Notes under the pieces: generated by a model
What the model was told of the DNA's origin: nothing
Seen by the model: only the letters and a program-made list of their open reading frames with translations
Databases searched by the model: none
Shown here: piece after piece, positions 28,215-37,588 of the stretch
Numbering within the stretch: the stretch's first letter is position 1
Layout of the letters: every line of letters begins with the position of its first letter
Made by a program: the position numbers and the translations under genes
DNA from: Mesotoga prima MesG1.Ag.4.2
GTDB lineage: Bacteria; Thermotogota; Thermotogae; Petrotogales; Kosmotogaceae
NCBI RefSeq assembly: GCF_000147715.2
Contig: NC_017934.1
Location: 2,418,001-2,482,000 of the forward strand
Direction: 5' to 3'
Length of the DNA: 64,000 nucleotides

Positions 28215-28437
28215 TCCACTCACTTTGTCATCCCTAAGTGCTCCAGTTCGGGATCTCGCATTAGAAACCGCTATACGCTTAAAACCAAGGACCCGCTGAT
28301 CGCTGTGAAGAAGATTTTGTCCGTCATCGGTCTACCGTTCTCCCCCAAGAATACCGGTTCTTCGTTCCGACGCTACGCGTCCGGGTTGTTCGTTCTTGGC
28401 AAGAATTCCGTCATGACTGAAAATTAGGTTCGTTACT
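28215..28437. repeat. REP-like palindromic element, copy 1
   Basis: Contains GTCATCCC-N2-AGTGCTC-N6-GGGATC (28229-28255; the same frame recurs at 51105-51132) and, at 28354-28385, the structure CCGG-loop-GACGCTACGCGTC-CGG, which recurs at 52962-52992. Flanking CCAAGAA (28345) and TTCTTGG (28393) extend the stem in this copy. There is no coding potential. Confidence 0.65.
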
Positions 28438-28728
28438 GATCTTAAATCCCCGCTTGAGCGGGGGGGACCGCTTGCGGTGGGGTGTGTGCTCTTTGAATAA
28501 CGTTTAGAATAGACTGGCCTGTTCGCAATTGAACGATATATTCACTACTTCACGTTATTAATCTGTAATCCATATGTATGCTCCTACCAGAGACCAAGAA
28601 CTAACATCGACAACTACTCACATCGGACTATTTCAGAGCATCGGCTTTTCTCGTATACAAAGACCTACACCCCCCGCCACTACGTCGCCCTCCTTCCTAA
28701 TGAAGGATTTAAGATCAGGATCATTAGT
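28438..28728. repeat. Second repeat module, copy 3
   Basis: Matches 2684-3013 and 24375-24713 but stands without the hairpin-string element. The CCCCGCTTGAGCGGGG and ACCGCTTGCGGT hairpins are unchanged. The right-hand hairpin reads CCTTCCTAATGAAGG instead of CCTCCCTCAAGGGAGG, so both arms changed together and the stem is retained. Confidence 0.78.
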
Positions 28729-28925
28729 ACAGCGGGTTTATAATTGGACCGACTGGGAGTTTCCTAGAGGGAGTTGAGAAAAGACTTGGATTATCGAGTG
28801 AGTCTGGTTCATAATAGATTTGTGGTGCTCGATCATTAAGATAGTTGAGCGCCCAATGTATTCAGGTTCACGTAATCCTGAAAGCACGGATTCACCTCGT
28901 AACACCTCACTATTACATCCAACTA

Positions 28926-28960
28926 GGTCTCGGAGCTTGTCCCTCCGGGACCATTTTTTT
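28926..28960 (+). terminator. Orphan intrinsic terminator
   Basis: GGTCTCGGAG and CTCCGGGACC form a continuous 10-bp stem (one T-G pair) around the loop CTTGTCC, followed after one A by seven Ts on the plus strand. No intact gene lies upstream within 790 bases, so it probably terminates a vanished gene or an unseen RNA. Confidence 0.8.
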
Positions 28961-29065
28961 GTTTTGGTTTGTTGGAAGAAGGTATTTCATGCAAAAGGAA
29001 AAGAAGAACGCTCCTCAGTAATGCAAGAGTGAAATCTATGTTCTTCTTTTGAAGTAAATCTAGCT

Positions 29066-29278
29066 ATGAGAGAAGAAAGGCTCTCGCTTGCGGTCGGGAA
29101 TGTTTACAAGGTAAAGAACACTTTCGACAGTATTGGTGCAAAAGAGCTTTATGAAGTATTTGTAGCGTTTCAAAAGACTGTGGCGGGTGAAAGGGGAGAG
29201 GAGATACCGGCTCTTGAGAAGAGGTTCACTCTCTTGCTCAGAAAGCTTCTAGAGGAGATTGGTCGGCTCGAAGATTGA
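29066..29278 (+). pseudogene. Remnant of a hybrid histidine kinase (Hpt domain end)
   Basis: The ~70 codons read REERLSLAVGNVYKVKN, then TFDSIGAKELYEVF, and end RKLLEEIGRLED. They align along their length with the C-terminal Hpt domain of the kinase ending at 8739 (EKLSLAINEKRY, VHKVKGSSGSIGAKELH, RRLIEEIDRF). The phospho-accepting His is Tyr here. Everything upstream of the Hpt domain is gone. The spacing to the next remnant (about 35 bases, with AAGGGGGG) matches the intact locus. Confidence 0.85.
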
Positions 29279-29311
29279 GAAAAGGGTGTCATTTATTAAG
29301 GGGGGATTGAA

Positions 29312-29714
29312 ATGGCTACAAAAATCCTATAGTTGACGATTCGGCTTCAGACCTAATGATTATCGAGAGGATGTTGAAAGGATATGATATCCTTACAGCG
29401 TCTAACACAATAGAACGATGTAGCAGATCGATGAGCATCGAGATATATAGTGATTCTTGATCTCAGTATGCCGAAGACCGATGAGTTCTCTTTGTCGACA
29501 AACCAATGCAGAAGCGGAAGAGGCCATAACAACCGACATAATTTCTATGGCGCCCAAGTCTGGACATTTTGCTACGGGCGAAGGCGCGGAAAATGAAAAG
29601 CAGAGGCAGTTTCTTTTGAGTTGCGGCTGCGATAAGGTACAGAGCTATCTCGTCGCTAGACCGAAAGATGGAAATATAACTATCGAATTTCTCGAAAGCT
29701 ATAGCAAAAGATAA
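29312..29714 (+). pseudogene. Remnant of a REC-PAS-EAL gene with a large internal deletion
   Basis: The first ~160 bases match the start of the gene at 8774 (TTGACGATTCGGC, ATTATCGAGAGGATGTTG, GATATCCTTACAGCG) but contain an in-frame stop and missing bases. From about 29480 the sequence jumps to the last ~80 codons of the EAL domain: AITTDIISMAPKSGHFATGE, then ENEKQRQFLLSCGCDKVQSY. About 2.1 kb of the ancestral gene, including the rest of REC, both PAS units and the EAL active site, has been deleted. Confidence 0.87.
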
Positions 29715-30337
29715 TTTCTTCGACGGAAATACGAGTTTGCTAAGTACCGAATATCCCATTCCCATCGATTTCACAACAAGGAACAGCTGTCATGTTTGAC
29801 CCGGATCGAATTACAGCGGTCAGCAATTCTCGACTCACAATCCCGGTTTTGTTGAAGAGAGATGAAGCTATTCTCCAGCTAGCATCATGCAGAATCCGAG
29901 GTTAAGGATCTTGTTTCTCCCTTTGGATGACTCAATTACGAGTTGTGATATTGCTATGGCATGAAGTTGCATGACTCAATTTGATGCGTAATATGACGAA
30001 GGATTGCTATTATATGTAATAATTGTTTTTGAGTGTGTCCGGGTGTGCTGTCTCACGTGTAGAATCGACGATTATTGAAGGCATAGTAATCACTGGCAAT
30101 TATTTCGTCATGAGTTTGAATCGTAAGACCATCGTGTTTGTTCAAGAGAGGACATCCTGTGTGCAATTCGTAGGAGTTTAGGGTTTTGGCCTTTTGTGAT
30201 ACCTGTACAATGAAGCGAATACTCTTGGGGTTAGCTTAGGTAGTAAGAATGGTTAGTTGATTCTGTGAAAAGGAGCTTAAATGATTTCGGTTATCATATA
30301 GACTTAATCGACAATTACAATTATCAAGGTGAGGCAT
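29715..30337. other. Intergenic region before the second GGDEF-HD-GYP gene
   Basis: About 620 bases without a recognisable gene. In the intact locus the corresponding gap is 48 bases, so this is extra sequence acquired after duplication or left from deletion. AAGGTGAGG at 30326 is the ribosome binding site of the next gene. No promoter was identified with confidence. Confidence 0.45.
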
Positions 30338-33052
30338 ATGAGGTTGAGAAAGAAGAACATTTCAATAAAGAGTATCATTACTATCGTGTCCGTGTCTACG
30401 ATGCTCTTTTCGACAGTCGTTATAGGATACTTGATCATTTCGAGATGGTTATCCTCGGCTGAAAAAGCGGCTGAAAGAATAGTCGAAAACGTTGGGGAAA
30501 ACATCTACAATCAAGTCTCCTCGTTTATGCATATACCTCAAAATGTGAACGAAGTCAACCATAAGGTTATCGAATATGGAATTCTCGATTTGTCAAATGA
30601 AGAGCTCAGAGAGAAGTTCTTTGTGGGAGTGTTAAGCGCTCAAAGCCCTCATATATATAGCTTTAGTTACGGTACGGCAAACGGGGAGTATTACGGAGCC
30701 CGCAGAAATGAAAAGGGAGTCATTGAAATAATGCGAAATGACGCCTCTACGGGGGGCAACTCATGGTACTACTCGGTTAATGAGGATCTGACCGCAGGGG
30801 AGAGGGTCGTTCAAGCCGGTAAGTTCGACCCACGTACACGCGCCTGGTATAAGGCCGCCGAGGAATCTGGAGGGCCGGCGCTATGTCCTTTATACAAGCA
30901 CTTCGTGATGGATGACCTTACAGTCTCCCTCTCGTTGCCAGTTTATGATGCCAGTGGAAGTCTTCAAGGCGTAATGGGGACACATATGCTTCTTTCTGAC
31001 ATTGGTAGATTCCTTGCAGATGCTGTTCGAGACTACTCAGGCTACGCAATAGTTGCCGACAAGGAAACGGGCTCTCTAATAGCGAACTCTATGGGTGTTG
31101 ATAACTTCACAGTCCTTCCAGATGGCTCTTTCAGCCAGCGAACCGTTGACGATATCGGCTTTCCCGATATTGAGAAGGCTTTCATTCAGTCCACTACAAA
31201 CCGGGAATCACCTTTATTCTACAGAGGTGAAGAGGAAAAGCTGTTCATTAACATGCGGGAGATCGAAATACTCAATGCTACATGGGTTGTGATGTCCGCA
31301 ATTCCTGAGGCCTTCTATATGAAGGACGTGATAGACAGTATCCATCTGACCGTGATTATCGTTGTGGTTGCCTTAGTGCTCTTACTAATCATATACCATA
31401 TTTTAGCGAGAAAATTGATGAAGCCTCTAGACAATCTGATTGAGGTTTCAACTGCCTTGTCTAAAGGTGATCTGTCTAAACGAGTAGAGGTTGTAAGAAG
31501 TGATGAAATCGGGATGATTTCTGAAAGCCTGAACAGAGTTGCAGACAAACTACAGTTCTTGATCAATAACCTTGAAGAGAGTGTGATAGAAAGAACCAGG
31601 CAACTGCAGAGGGCAAATGAGGAATTGAAAGAAAGCAAGAATGAGCTACAGCTTCTGCTTGACTCCACGGCAGAAGGGATATATGGTATAGATCTGAATG
31701 GTGACTGCACATTCTGCAATGCGAGCTCCGTAAAGCTGTTGGGATTCAGTGGTCCAGAAGATATTCTCGGAAAGAACGTTCATCGGTTGATTCACCACAG
31801 TCGGCGAGATGGAACGACGTTCCCGATTGAAGAATGTAAGATTGTCAGGTCTATCAAACATGGGAGAGGGTTCCAGACGGATGACGAGGTCTTCTGGAAG
31901 GCCGACGGCTCGTCTTTCGATGTCGAGTATCGTTCCTATCCTCAAATGAGAAACGGAGAAGTCGTTGGCGGTGTAATCACTTTTTCGGACATCACCGAGC
32001 GCAAAAAAAGAGAGGAGGAAATCAAATACCTTAGCTCTCACGATGTTCTAACCGGCCTTCTCAACAGAAGCAGTTTGGCTCAGATTCAGAAAGCAGTCGA
32101 TGTTGAAGAGAACCTTCCCATATCCGTAATCGTTGCAGACATTAACGGCTTGAAGATGACAAATGATGTCTTCGGCCATGCGGCGGGAGACGAGTTAATA
32201 AAAGAGTCAGCCAGAATCCTTTTAGAATCGTGCAGAGAGAGAGATCTAATAGCACGTGTGGGTGGCGATGAGTTTGTCGTTATTCTTCCGGGAACGAGCG
32301 AAAAGGAAACTGAAAGTATTGCTTCAAGAATCAAAGAAGGCTTCTCCGATGCCCGTGTCCAAGCAGTTAAATGCAGCATTTCACTTGGCTTTGATACTAA
32401 GACCCGAGCCGATCAGTCACTGAATGAAATAATGGCCAACGCTGAGAGCTTCATGTACAAAGACAAGACGATACACCGAAAATCTTTGAACAGGCAGTTA
32501 ATTGACTCGATTATCGATACTCTTCACACAAAGTATCCTATGGAAAAACAGCACTCTATTGCCGTAAGCGAATTGTGTGGGGAGATCGGCTCTGCCATGA
32601 AGCTCTCTCAGTCGCAGATAAACGTCCTGAAAAGAGCCGGATATTTGCATGACATAGGTAAGATCGTACTCGACGAAAGCATCCTTTCTAAGGATACTTA
32701 CACGGCTTTGACAGAGGAAGAAAGAGAGAAGATAAAGCAACACTCCATTGTTGGTTATCGAATTTTGAATCTCTTCGACGAAACCTTAGACATTGCCGAG
32801 TACACTTACAGCCATCACGAAAGGTGGGATGGAAGCGGCTATCCGAGAGGTCTTAAGGGTGAGCAAATACCTCTGATATCACGGATAATATCCATAGCGG
32901 GAGCCTACGATCGCGTAATGAACAGGGTGGAGGGCACGTTAGAAGAAAAGAGGGAAGCTGCGTTAAAGGTGATAAGAGAAGACGCCGGAAAGCAATTCGA
33001 CCCGAATATCGCCAGGTTGTTTATTCAAATGATGGACGGAAAGAACGCTTAG
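30338..33052 (+). CDS. Membrane sensor with dCache, HAMP, PAS, GGDEF and HD-GYP domains (paralogue)
   Basis: The start is the ATG at 30338 (AAGGTGAGGCAT upstream), equivalent to the paralogue's start at 11315; a GTG 9 bases earlier overlaps the ribosome binding site. The ~904-aa product has the same architecture: TM1, dCache sensor (FSYGTANGEYYGARRNEKG, FDPRTRAWYKAAEES), TM2 (~334-355), HAMP, PAS, GGDEF (RVGGDEF, with RERD as an inhibitory I-site five residues earlier) and HD-GYP (YLHDIGK, HHERWDGSGYPRGL). Both catalytic sites look intact. Sensor-domain residues differ more from the paralogue than the catalytic parts do, suggesting a changed ligand. Unlike the first copy it has lost its kinase and EAL neighbours and appears to be transcribed alone, ending at the terminator at 33101. 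Confidence 0.93.
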   Translation: MRLRKKNISIKSIITIVSVSTMLFSTVVIGYLIISRWLSSAEKAAERIVENVGENIYNQVSSFMHIPQNVNEVNHKVIEYGILDLSNEELREKFFVGVLSAQSPHIYSFSYGTANGEYYGARRNEKGVIEIMRNDASTGGNSWYYSVNEDLTAGERVVQAGKFDPRTRAWYKAAEESGGPALCPLYKHFVMDDLTVSLSLPVYDASGSLQGVMGTHMLLSDIGRFLADAVRDYSGYAIVADKETGSLIANSMGVDNFTVLPDGSFSQRTVDDIGFPDIEKAFIQSTTNRESPLFYRGEEEKLFINMREIEILNATWVVMSAIPEAFYMKDVIDSIHLTVIIVVVALVLLLIIYHILARKLMKPLDNLIEVSTALSKGDLSKRVEVVRSDEIGMISESLNRVADKLQFLINNLEESVIERTRQLQRANEELKESKNELQLLLDSTAEGIYGIDLNGDCTFCNASSVKLLGFSGPEDILGKNVHRLIHHSRRDGTTFPIEECKIVRSIKHGRGFQTDDEVFWKADGSSFDVEYRSYPQMRNGEVVGGVITFSDITERKKREEEIKYLSSHDVLTGLLNRSSLAQIQKAVDVEENLPISVIVADINGLKMTNDVFGHAAGDELIKESARILLESCRERDLIARVGGDEFVVILPGTSEKETESIASRIKEGFSDARVQAVKCSISLGFDTKTRADQSLNEIMANAESFMYKDKTIHRKSLNRQLIDSIIDTLHTKYPMEKQHSIAVSELCGEIGSAMKLSQSQINVLKRAGYLHDIGKIVLDESILSKDTYTALTEEEREKIKQHSIVGYRILNLFDETLDIAEYTYSHHERWDGSGYPRGLKGEQIPLISRIISIAGAYDRVMNRVEGTLEEKREAALKVIREDAGKQFDPNIARLFIQMMDGKNA

Positions 33053-33100
33053 GCGAAATGAAAAGCCTGTATTCTTGAACTAATGATGATGCGTGGATTT

Positions 33101-33132
33101 ATCAGATCGTACAGATGGTGATCTGATTTTTT
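33101..33132 (+). terminator. Intrinsic terminator after the second GGDEF-HD-GYP gene
   Basis: ATCAGATC and GATCTGAT pair across an 11-base loop and are followed by a run of six Ts on the plus strand, 49 bases beyond the stop of the sensor gene. Confidence 0.75.
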
Positions 33133-33358
33133 GGAAGAAAGTCCCTAATCAAGAGAATCCCGATCCACTTACGGATTGCGCCGTCTTGATGCAGTGACAT
33201 ATCACGAGGGCGACAGACTCTCCTCTGATACAACTCAAGAACAAGGACTCACCTAGAAAGCTTAATTGTGATTCTGCTGGTAAGGGCCTGCTAGATGCAG
33301 AACGGCAAGTCTCGTTTTGGACAGTGGCTTGAAGCTGCTCCGCCTTCGGAAGGTCAAC

Positions 33359-33477
33359 TCAGTTCGATTCGAAAGTGAATCCCGATTCAATTATCTGCAC
33401 ACAGGCGGAAACAACATCTCGATCGTACAGAACTCCTGCATTCTTTTTCATTTCAGAGAGCGCCTCCACAAAACTAA
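33359..33477 (-). pseudogene. C-terminal remnant of an HD-GYP gene
   Basis: The minus strand reads FVEALSEMKKNAGVLYDRD, then VVSACVQIIESGFTFESN, and stop. This is the normal end of the HD-GYP domain and equivalent to the end of the gene at 14603-17018 (ALLELKSNAGTLFDPN, then VVKTCVLLIESGFTFDSN). Upstream sequence is not homologous. Its position convergent to the GGDEF-HD-GYP gene mirrors the first locus. Confidence 0.87.
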
Positions 33478-33602
33478 GGTGTGAACAAGCACGAGAGCAG
33501 AACCACAACTTCATATAAAGGCTTTTCGGATTTGCAACACCGTTTTTCTCGAGAAGGATTGGTTGAAATGTGGCTACAAATCCCGATCAGGCGTCTATGA
33601 AG

Positions 33603-34571
33603 TTAAAGAACGCATCGAGCGTAGTGGTCATCTCCGATCTTCTTCATAGGGGGTATCTCGAGTGAACAAACCTCTTTGGCGAAGGGGCATCGTGGGTGGA
33701 AGCGACAGCCGTTCGGCGGATCGATCAGAGAGGGTATATCTCCTCCCGTAATGAGCGGTTTTCGTTTTAGACCCGTTTCTGGGGCCGGTGCCGCCGATTT
33801 AAGAAGCTTTGTGTAAGGGTGGAAAGAGTTCGTAATTATCTCTTCTGCCGGACCGATTTCCATGATCATTCCCGCATACATGACGATTATCCTGTCGCTC
33901 ATGTATCTGGCGCCTGCCAAATCGTGAGTGATGTATATGAATGAAACTCCATGGCTTTCTTTGAGACTTAGCATCATATTCATTATGCTCATCCTGTTTG
34001 ACACATCCAGCATTGAGGTCGGCTCGTCGGCCAGTATAAGGTCCGGTTCGACGGCAAAGGCACGGGCAATGTTGACCCTCTGCCTCTGTCCACCGGAGAG
34101 CTCGTGGGGGAACTTCCTCTTGAACTGATCGGGGGGTTCAAGGCCTACCTGTGTCAATGTGCTGTCGACCTTTTCACTGACCGCCTTCCTGTCTTCGGCA
34201 ATCCTGTGAATAACGAAGGGCCGTTCCATGATTCTACCTATTGTGCGCGTCGGGTTCAGCGCCCCGAATGGATCCTGAAAGATCATCTGAACTCTCTTGT
34301 GGTACTTTAGTTCTTCTGTGCGAGTCATTTTGCCGCTCAGCTCTCTGCCTTCGAAGACTACGCTCCCCTCTGTTTGTCTGTATATACGTGATATCACGTT
34401 AGCCGTCGTGGTCTTTCCACTGCCGGACTCTCCGACAATCGCCAGGACTTCGCCGCTTCTCAGAGAGAACGATATGTCGTCCATTGCGTGAACAAATTTG
34501 CCGTGTCTCCTCAGTGAGTTCACGGGGAAGTGTTTTCTTACTCCCTCGAGGACCAGAATGTCGCCGCTCAC
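33603..34571 (-). CDS. Oligopeptide/dipeptide-type ABC transporter ATPase (OppF-like)
   Basis: A 322-aa nucleotide-binding subunit. It has Walker A GESGSGKTT, Q-loop MIFQDPFGALNP, signature LSGGQRQRVNIARA, Walker B LILADEPTS and switch His in YITHDLAGARY, followed by the C-terminal oligopeptide-family tail with the Cys-containing GCRFHPRCPFAKEVC motif. The start is the GTG at 34571, which overlaps the TGA of the upstream ATPase gene. It is the last gene of the five-gene importer operon and should pair with the OppD-like subunit on the inner face of the membrane. The transported solute may be peptide or an oligosaccharide; in Thermotogota many family 5 transporters carry sugars. Confidence 0.93.
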   Translation of the reverse strand: MSGDILVLEGVRKHFPVNSLRRHGKFVHAMDDISFSLRSGEVLAIVGESGSGKTTTANVISRIYRQTEGSVVFEGRELSGKMTRTEELKYHKRVQMIFQDPFGALNPTRTIGRIMERPFVIHRIAEDRKAVSEKVDSTLTQVGLEPPDQFKRKFPHELSGGQRQRVNIARAFAVEPDLILADEPTSMLDVSNRMSIMNMMLSLKESHGVSFIYITHDLAGARYMSDRIIVMYAGMIMEIGPAEEIITNSFHPYTKLLKSAAPAPETGLKRKPLITGGDIPSLIDPPNGCRFHPRCPFAKEVCSLEIPPMKKIGDDHYARCVL

Positions 34572-35554
34572 AGGTTTTCAGCTCCTTTGTGCAGGAAACA
34601 CGCTACACTGTGCCGAGGGTCCACTTTTTGAAGAGCCGGGCAGGACTTTTCGCAAATGTCCATTGCATGAGGGCAGCGTGGATGGAACCTGCAACCTTCA
34701 GGCGGATTTAGAAGGTCGGGCGGTTTTCCCTCTATCCCGCCCATTCTGGTGATCTTGCCAGTGAGGGATGGAAAGGAGTTCATGAGTCCTATTGTGTAGG
34801 GGTGGAGCGGCATGTTGAACAACTCATCGGAGTTGCCGTACTCCACTATCTTGCCTGCGTACATTATTGCGAGAGTGTCGCTGATTTCCACAAGCAAAGA
34901 GAGATCATGCGTTATGAATATCACAGAGAATCCCAGGGACTTTCTCAGCTCCTGTATCTTTTCGATTATGGTCCTTTGTACAACTACATCCAGTGCCGTT
35001 GTGGGTTCGTCCATTATTATCAGGTCGGGATTGAGGATCAAGGCCATCGCTATCATCACCCTTTGCTTCATTCCTCCCGAAAGCTGATGAGGATAGGAAT
35101 TGAACCTGTCACGAGGAATATCTACGAGCTTTAGAGCCTCTATTGCTCTGTCACGCGCTTCGCTCTGTCTAACTTCACCGTGGGCATGGATGACATCTGT
35201 GAGCTGCTCTCCGATTGAAAGAACGGGGTTTAGGGCATTCATCGCCGACTGAAAGGCCATCGAGATATCGACCCAGCGGATCTTCTTCATCTCCTCTTCC
35301 CTAAGTCCAACGAGGTCGGTTCCCTTGAAGAACAAACTGCCGTTTTCAATCGTGGCATTGTCCTTCAGAAGCCTCATAATTGCGAAGGCAAGAGTAGACT
35401 TTCCACACCCAGACTCACCCGCGATACCGAGAAAACCTCCCCGCTCGAGATCGAAAGAGACATCGTCAACGGCATGAACAAAACCGCTTTTGATCCTGTA
35501 GCCGGCCACAAGATTTCTGCACTGGAGTAGCTGTTCGCTCTTTTGTCTATTCAT
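34568..35554 (-). CDS. Oligopeptide/dipeptide-type ABC transporter ATPase (OppD-like)
   Basis: About 328 aa from the ATG at 35554 (a TTG lies one codon upstream). Motifs: Walker A GESGCGKST, Q-loop MAFQSAMNALNPV, signature LSGGMKQRVMIAMAL, Walker B LIIMDEPTTALD, switch FITHDLSLLVE, and the C-terminal EGCRFHPRCPHAMDIC motif of the oligopeptide family. It overlaps the OppF-like gene by four bases and begins a few bases after the OppC-like stop, so the four membrane-complex genes are translationally coupled. Confidence 0.93.
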   Translation of the reverse strand: MNRQKSEQLLQCRNLVAGYRIKSGFVHAVDDVSFDLERGGFLGIAGESGCGKSTLAFAIMRLLKDNATIENGSLFFKGTDLVGLREEEMKKIRWVDISMAFQSAMNALNPVLSIGEQLTDVIHAHGEVRQSEARDRAIEALKLVDIPRDRFNSYPHQLSGGMKQRVMIAMALILNPDLIIMDEPTTALDVVVQRTIIEKIQELRKSLGFSVIFITHDLSLLVEISDTLAIMYAGKIVEYGNSDELFNMPLHPYTIGLMNSFPSLTGKITRMGGIEGKPPDLLNPPEGCRFHPRCPHAMDICEKSCPALQKVDPRHSVACFLHKGAENL

Positions 35555-35558
35555 CAAA

Positions 35559-36536
35559 TCATCTCTTCCTCAATTTCGGATTGGAGATCTCGTCTATGGC
35601 AAAGTTCATAAGGGCGAAGGAAGTACCGATCAAGGCTATGCAGATACCGGGAGGGAGGAACCACCACCACGCGCCGGATAAGAGCGCCCCGCTGTTCTGA
35701 GCCCAGTATAGAATCGTTCCCCAGCTTACCACCGATACGTTGCCCAACCCCAGGAACTCTAGAGTCGCTTCACCCATGATTGCCGCCATAGTGGATGTGA
35801 AGAAAGAGGCCATAACTAGCGAGATCATGTTCGGGAGTATTTCCCTGAAGACTATGTACAGGGGTCTTTCGCCAAGAATCCTGGATACTCTCACGAAATC
35901 ACGGTTCTTGAGGCTCACAACCTGGGAACGAAGTATCCTCGTAGGCCAAGGCCAGCTGGTGAGCCCCAGAATCAGGACTATGGGGATGACTCCCTTCACG
36001 GTTATGTAAGCGGCGATCACTATCATCAAAGGCAGGCTCGGGATAACAAGGAATACGTTCGTGAAAAGGGAGATTATATCATCCACTATGCCGCCGAAAT
36101 ACCCTGCCACGAGAGCCAGGGTAAGGGCTAGGAGCGTTGTGAAAAGTCCGGTAATGAGCCCGACTGCAAGTGTGATTCTTGTTCCATAGACCATTTGGGA
36201 GAAGAGGTCCTGTCCTGCCCGTGTCGTTCCCAGCAAGTGGTTTCGGGAAGGTTTGGCGTTAAGCGGAAGTTTTGTGGTGACTTTTTCGTAGGTAGTTGTT
36301 ATAGACTGCGTGTATACTCTTTTTTCGGTAAATTCGTCGATCTCCTCCCTCTCGACCGTCTTTGTTCTTCCAATTTCCTCTTCGACTATGCTCAGAACTT
36401 CAACCTTGTTTGTCTTTGGATCGTAAGGCGCGATCAGCGGTGCAAATATCGCTACGATAGAGAAGAAAGCCAGGATTATCAGACCGATCAGTGCCTTACG
36501 ATTTTCGATGAAAAGCGAAAAGACATCTCTGAACAT
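35559..36536 (-). CDS. Oligopeptide-type ABC transporter permease (OppC-like)
   Basis: About 325 aa with an N-terminal TM helix (ALIGLIILAFFSIVAIFAPL), a long periplasmic insertion (~45-95) rich in Glu/Thr, and five further helices. The cytoplasmic EAA-type loop is around LGERPLYIVFREILPN. IAPYDPKTNKVE after the first helix is typical for this subfamily. The insertion is longer than in E. coli OppC. The start ATG at 36536 shares one base with the stop of the OppB-like gene (TGATG). Confidence 0.92.
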   Translation of the reverse strand: MFRDVFSLFIENRKALIGLIILAFFSIVAIFAPLIAPYDPKTNKVEVLSIVEEEIGRTKTVEREEIDEFTEKRVYTQSITTTYEKVTTKLPLNAKPSRNHLLGTTRAGQDLFSQMVYGTRITLAVGLITGLFTTLLALTLALVAGYFGGIVDDIISLFTNVFLVIPSLPLMIVIAAYITVKGVIPIVLILGLTSWPWPTRILRSQVVSLKNRDFVRVSRILGERPLYIVFREILPNMISLVMASFFTSTMAAIMGEATLEFLGLGNVSVVSWGTILYWAQNSGALLSGAWWWFLPPGICIALIGTSFALMNFAIDEISNPKLRKR

Positions 36537-37516
36537 CACTTGCCACCGTCCCTGACGCGCGGGTCTAGTATGAGGACCGCGATATCTGCAATGAAGTTCG
36601 CAACTAAAACAGCCACCGAAATGAAGAGAAAAATGGCCTGCATAAGGGGATAGTCTTTGCTTTGAACGGCCTGATACAACATCAGACCAACTCCCGGGTA
36701 AGAAAAGACCATTTCAGTGAGTAGGCCCCCTCCTACAACGAAGCCAAGAGACATTGCAAAGCCCGTGATCGAAGGGAGTATAGCGTTTTTCGCTGCGTAC
36801 AGAGTCTTGATTCTTCTCAGAGGAAGTCCCTTTGCCTCGGCGACTGTTATGTAGTCCTCCGCAAGAACGTTTATCATATTGTTTCTCATGGTCAGAATCC
36901 ATGCTCCCATCGAAGAGATGACTATGGTCAATGCTGGAAGAATCGCATGCTTGACGACCGAAAGGAAAAACTCAAGAGTGCCTCTTTCCAGTTGCGGAGT
37001 ATAGGCATTTCCGAGAGGAAAGATGGGAATTCTGAAAGCTAGAAAGTAGATCAGCAATAAACCAAGCCAGAAATATGGAAAGGAACGTACGAAAATAAAG
37101 AGCCCCACGGTGAAAGAAGCCAACTTCGTATTGCGTTTCCATGCAACGCCTATTCCAATTATCGTGCCAAGAAAAAAGCTGATAATCGTTGCCGTACCCA
37201 TGAGACCAACGGTCCAGGGAACGGCAACCTGGAGAACCCGTCCGACAGGTGTCGGGAATCTTGAAATAGAGATTCCAAGATCACCTTTGATAAGGTTCAG
37301 CAGGTACTTTCCGTACTGGAGCAGGAGAGGATCGGTCGAATCTACACCGAAGGCGGCCTTTATAGCTTCGAGCGATTCAAGGGGAATGCCCTGCATCTTG
37401 TCCATCAAATCCTGTGCGGGATCACCGGGCATCATTCTCGGTATGAAGAAATTCAGAGTGACTGCCACGAACAAAGCGAATAGCAGTAAACCGATCTTTC
37501 TAGCGAAATAAGCCAA
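36536..37516 (-). CDS. Oligopeptide-type ABC transporter permease (OppB-like)
   Basis: A 326-aa permease beginning at a TTG (37516) with only weak Shine-Dalgarno complementarity. The first helix, LLLFALFVAVTLNFFIPRMM, is followed by the family motif PGDPA. Six helices are expected, and the EAA loop is around AEAKGLPLRRIKTLYAAKNA. It is the first permease gene after the binding-protein gene and is separated from it by 110 bases containing a hairpin terminator, which should lower its expression relative to the binding protein. Confidence 0.91.
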   Translation of the reverse strand: MAYFARKIGLLLFALFVAVTLNFFIPRMMPGDPAQDLMDKMQGIPLESLEAIKAAFGVDSTDPLLLQYGKYLLNLIKGDLGISISRFPTPVGRVLQVAVPWTVGLMGTATIISFFLGTIIGIGVAWKRNTKLASFTVGLFIFVRSFPYFWLGLLLIYFLAFRIPIFPLGNAYTPQLERGTLEFFLSVVKHAILPALTIVISSMGAWILTMRNNMINVLAEDYITVAEAKGLPLRRIKTLYAAKNAILPSITGFAMSLGFVVGGGLLTEMVFSYPGVGLMLYQAVQSKDYPLMQAIFLFISVAVLVANFIADIAVLILDPRVRDGGK

Positions 37517-37588
37517 TGCTGTTCAGAAAGAGCTCTTTCCATGCAGAAAGAAAGCCTTTCTTACCCCCTCTCGTGGTTTTTAACAAAA

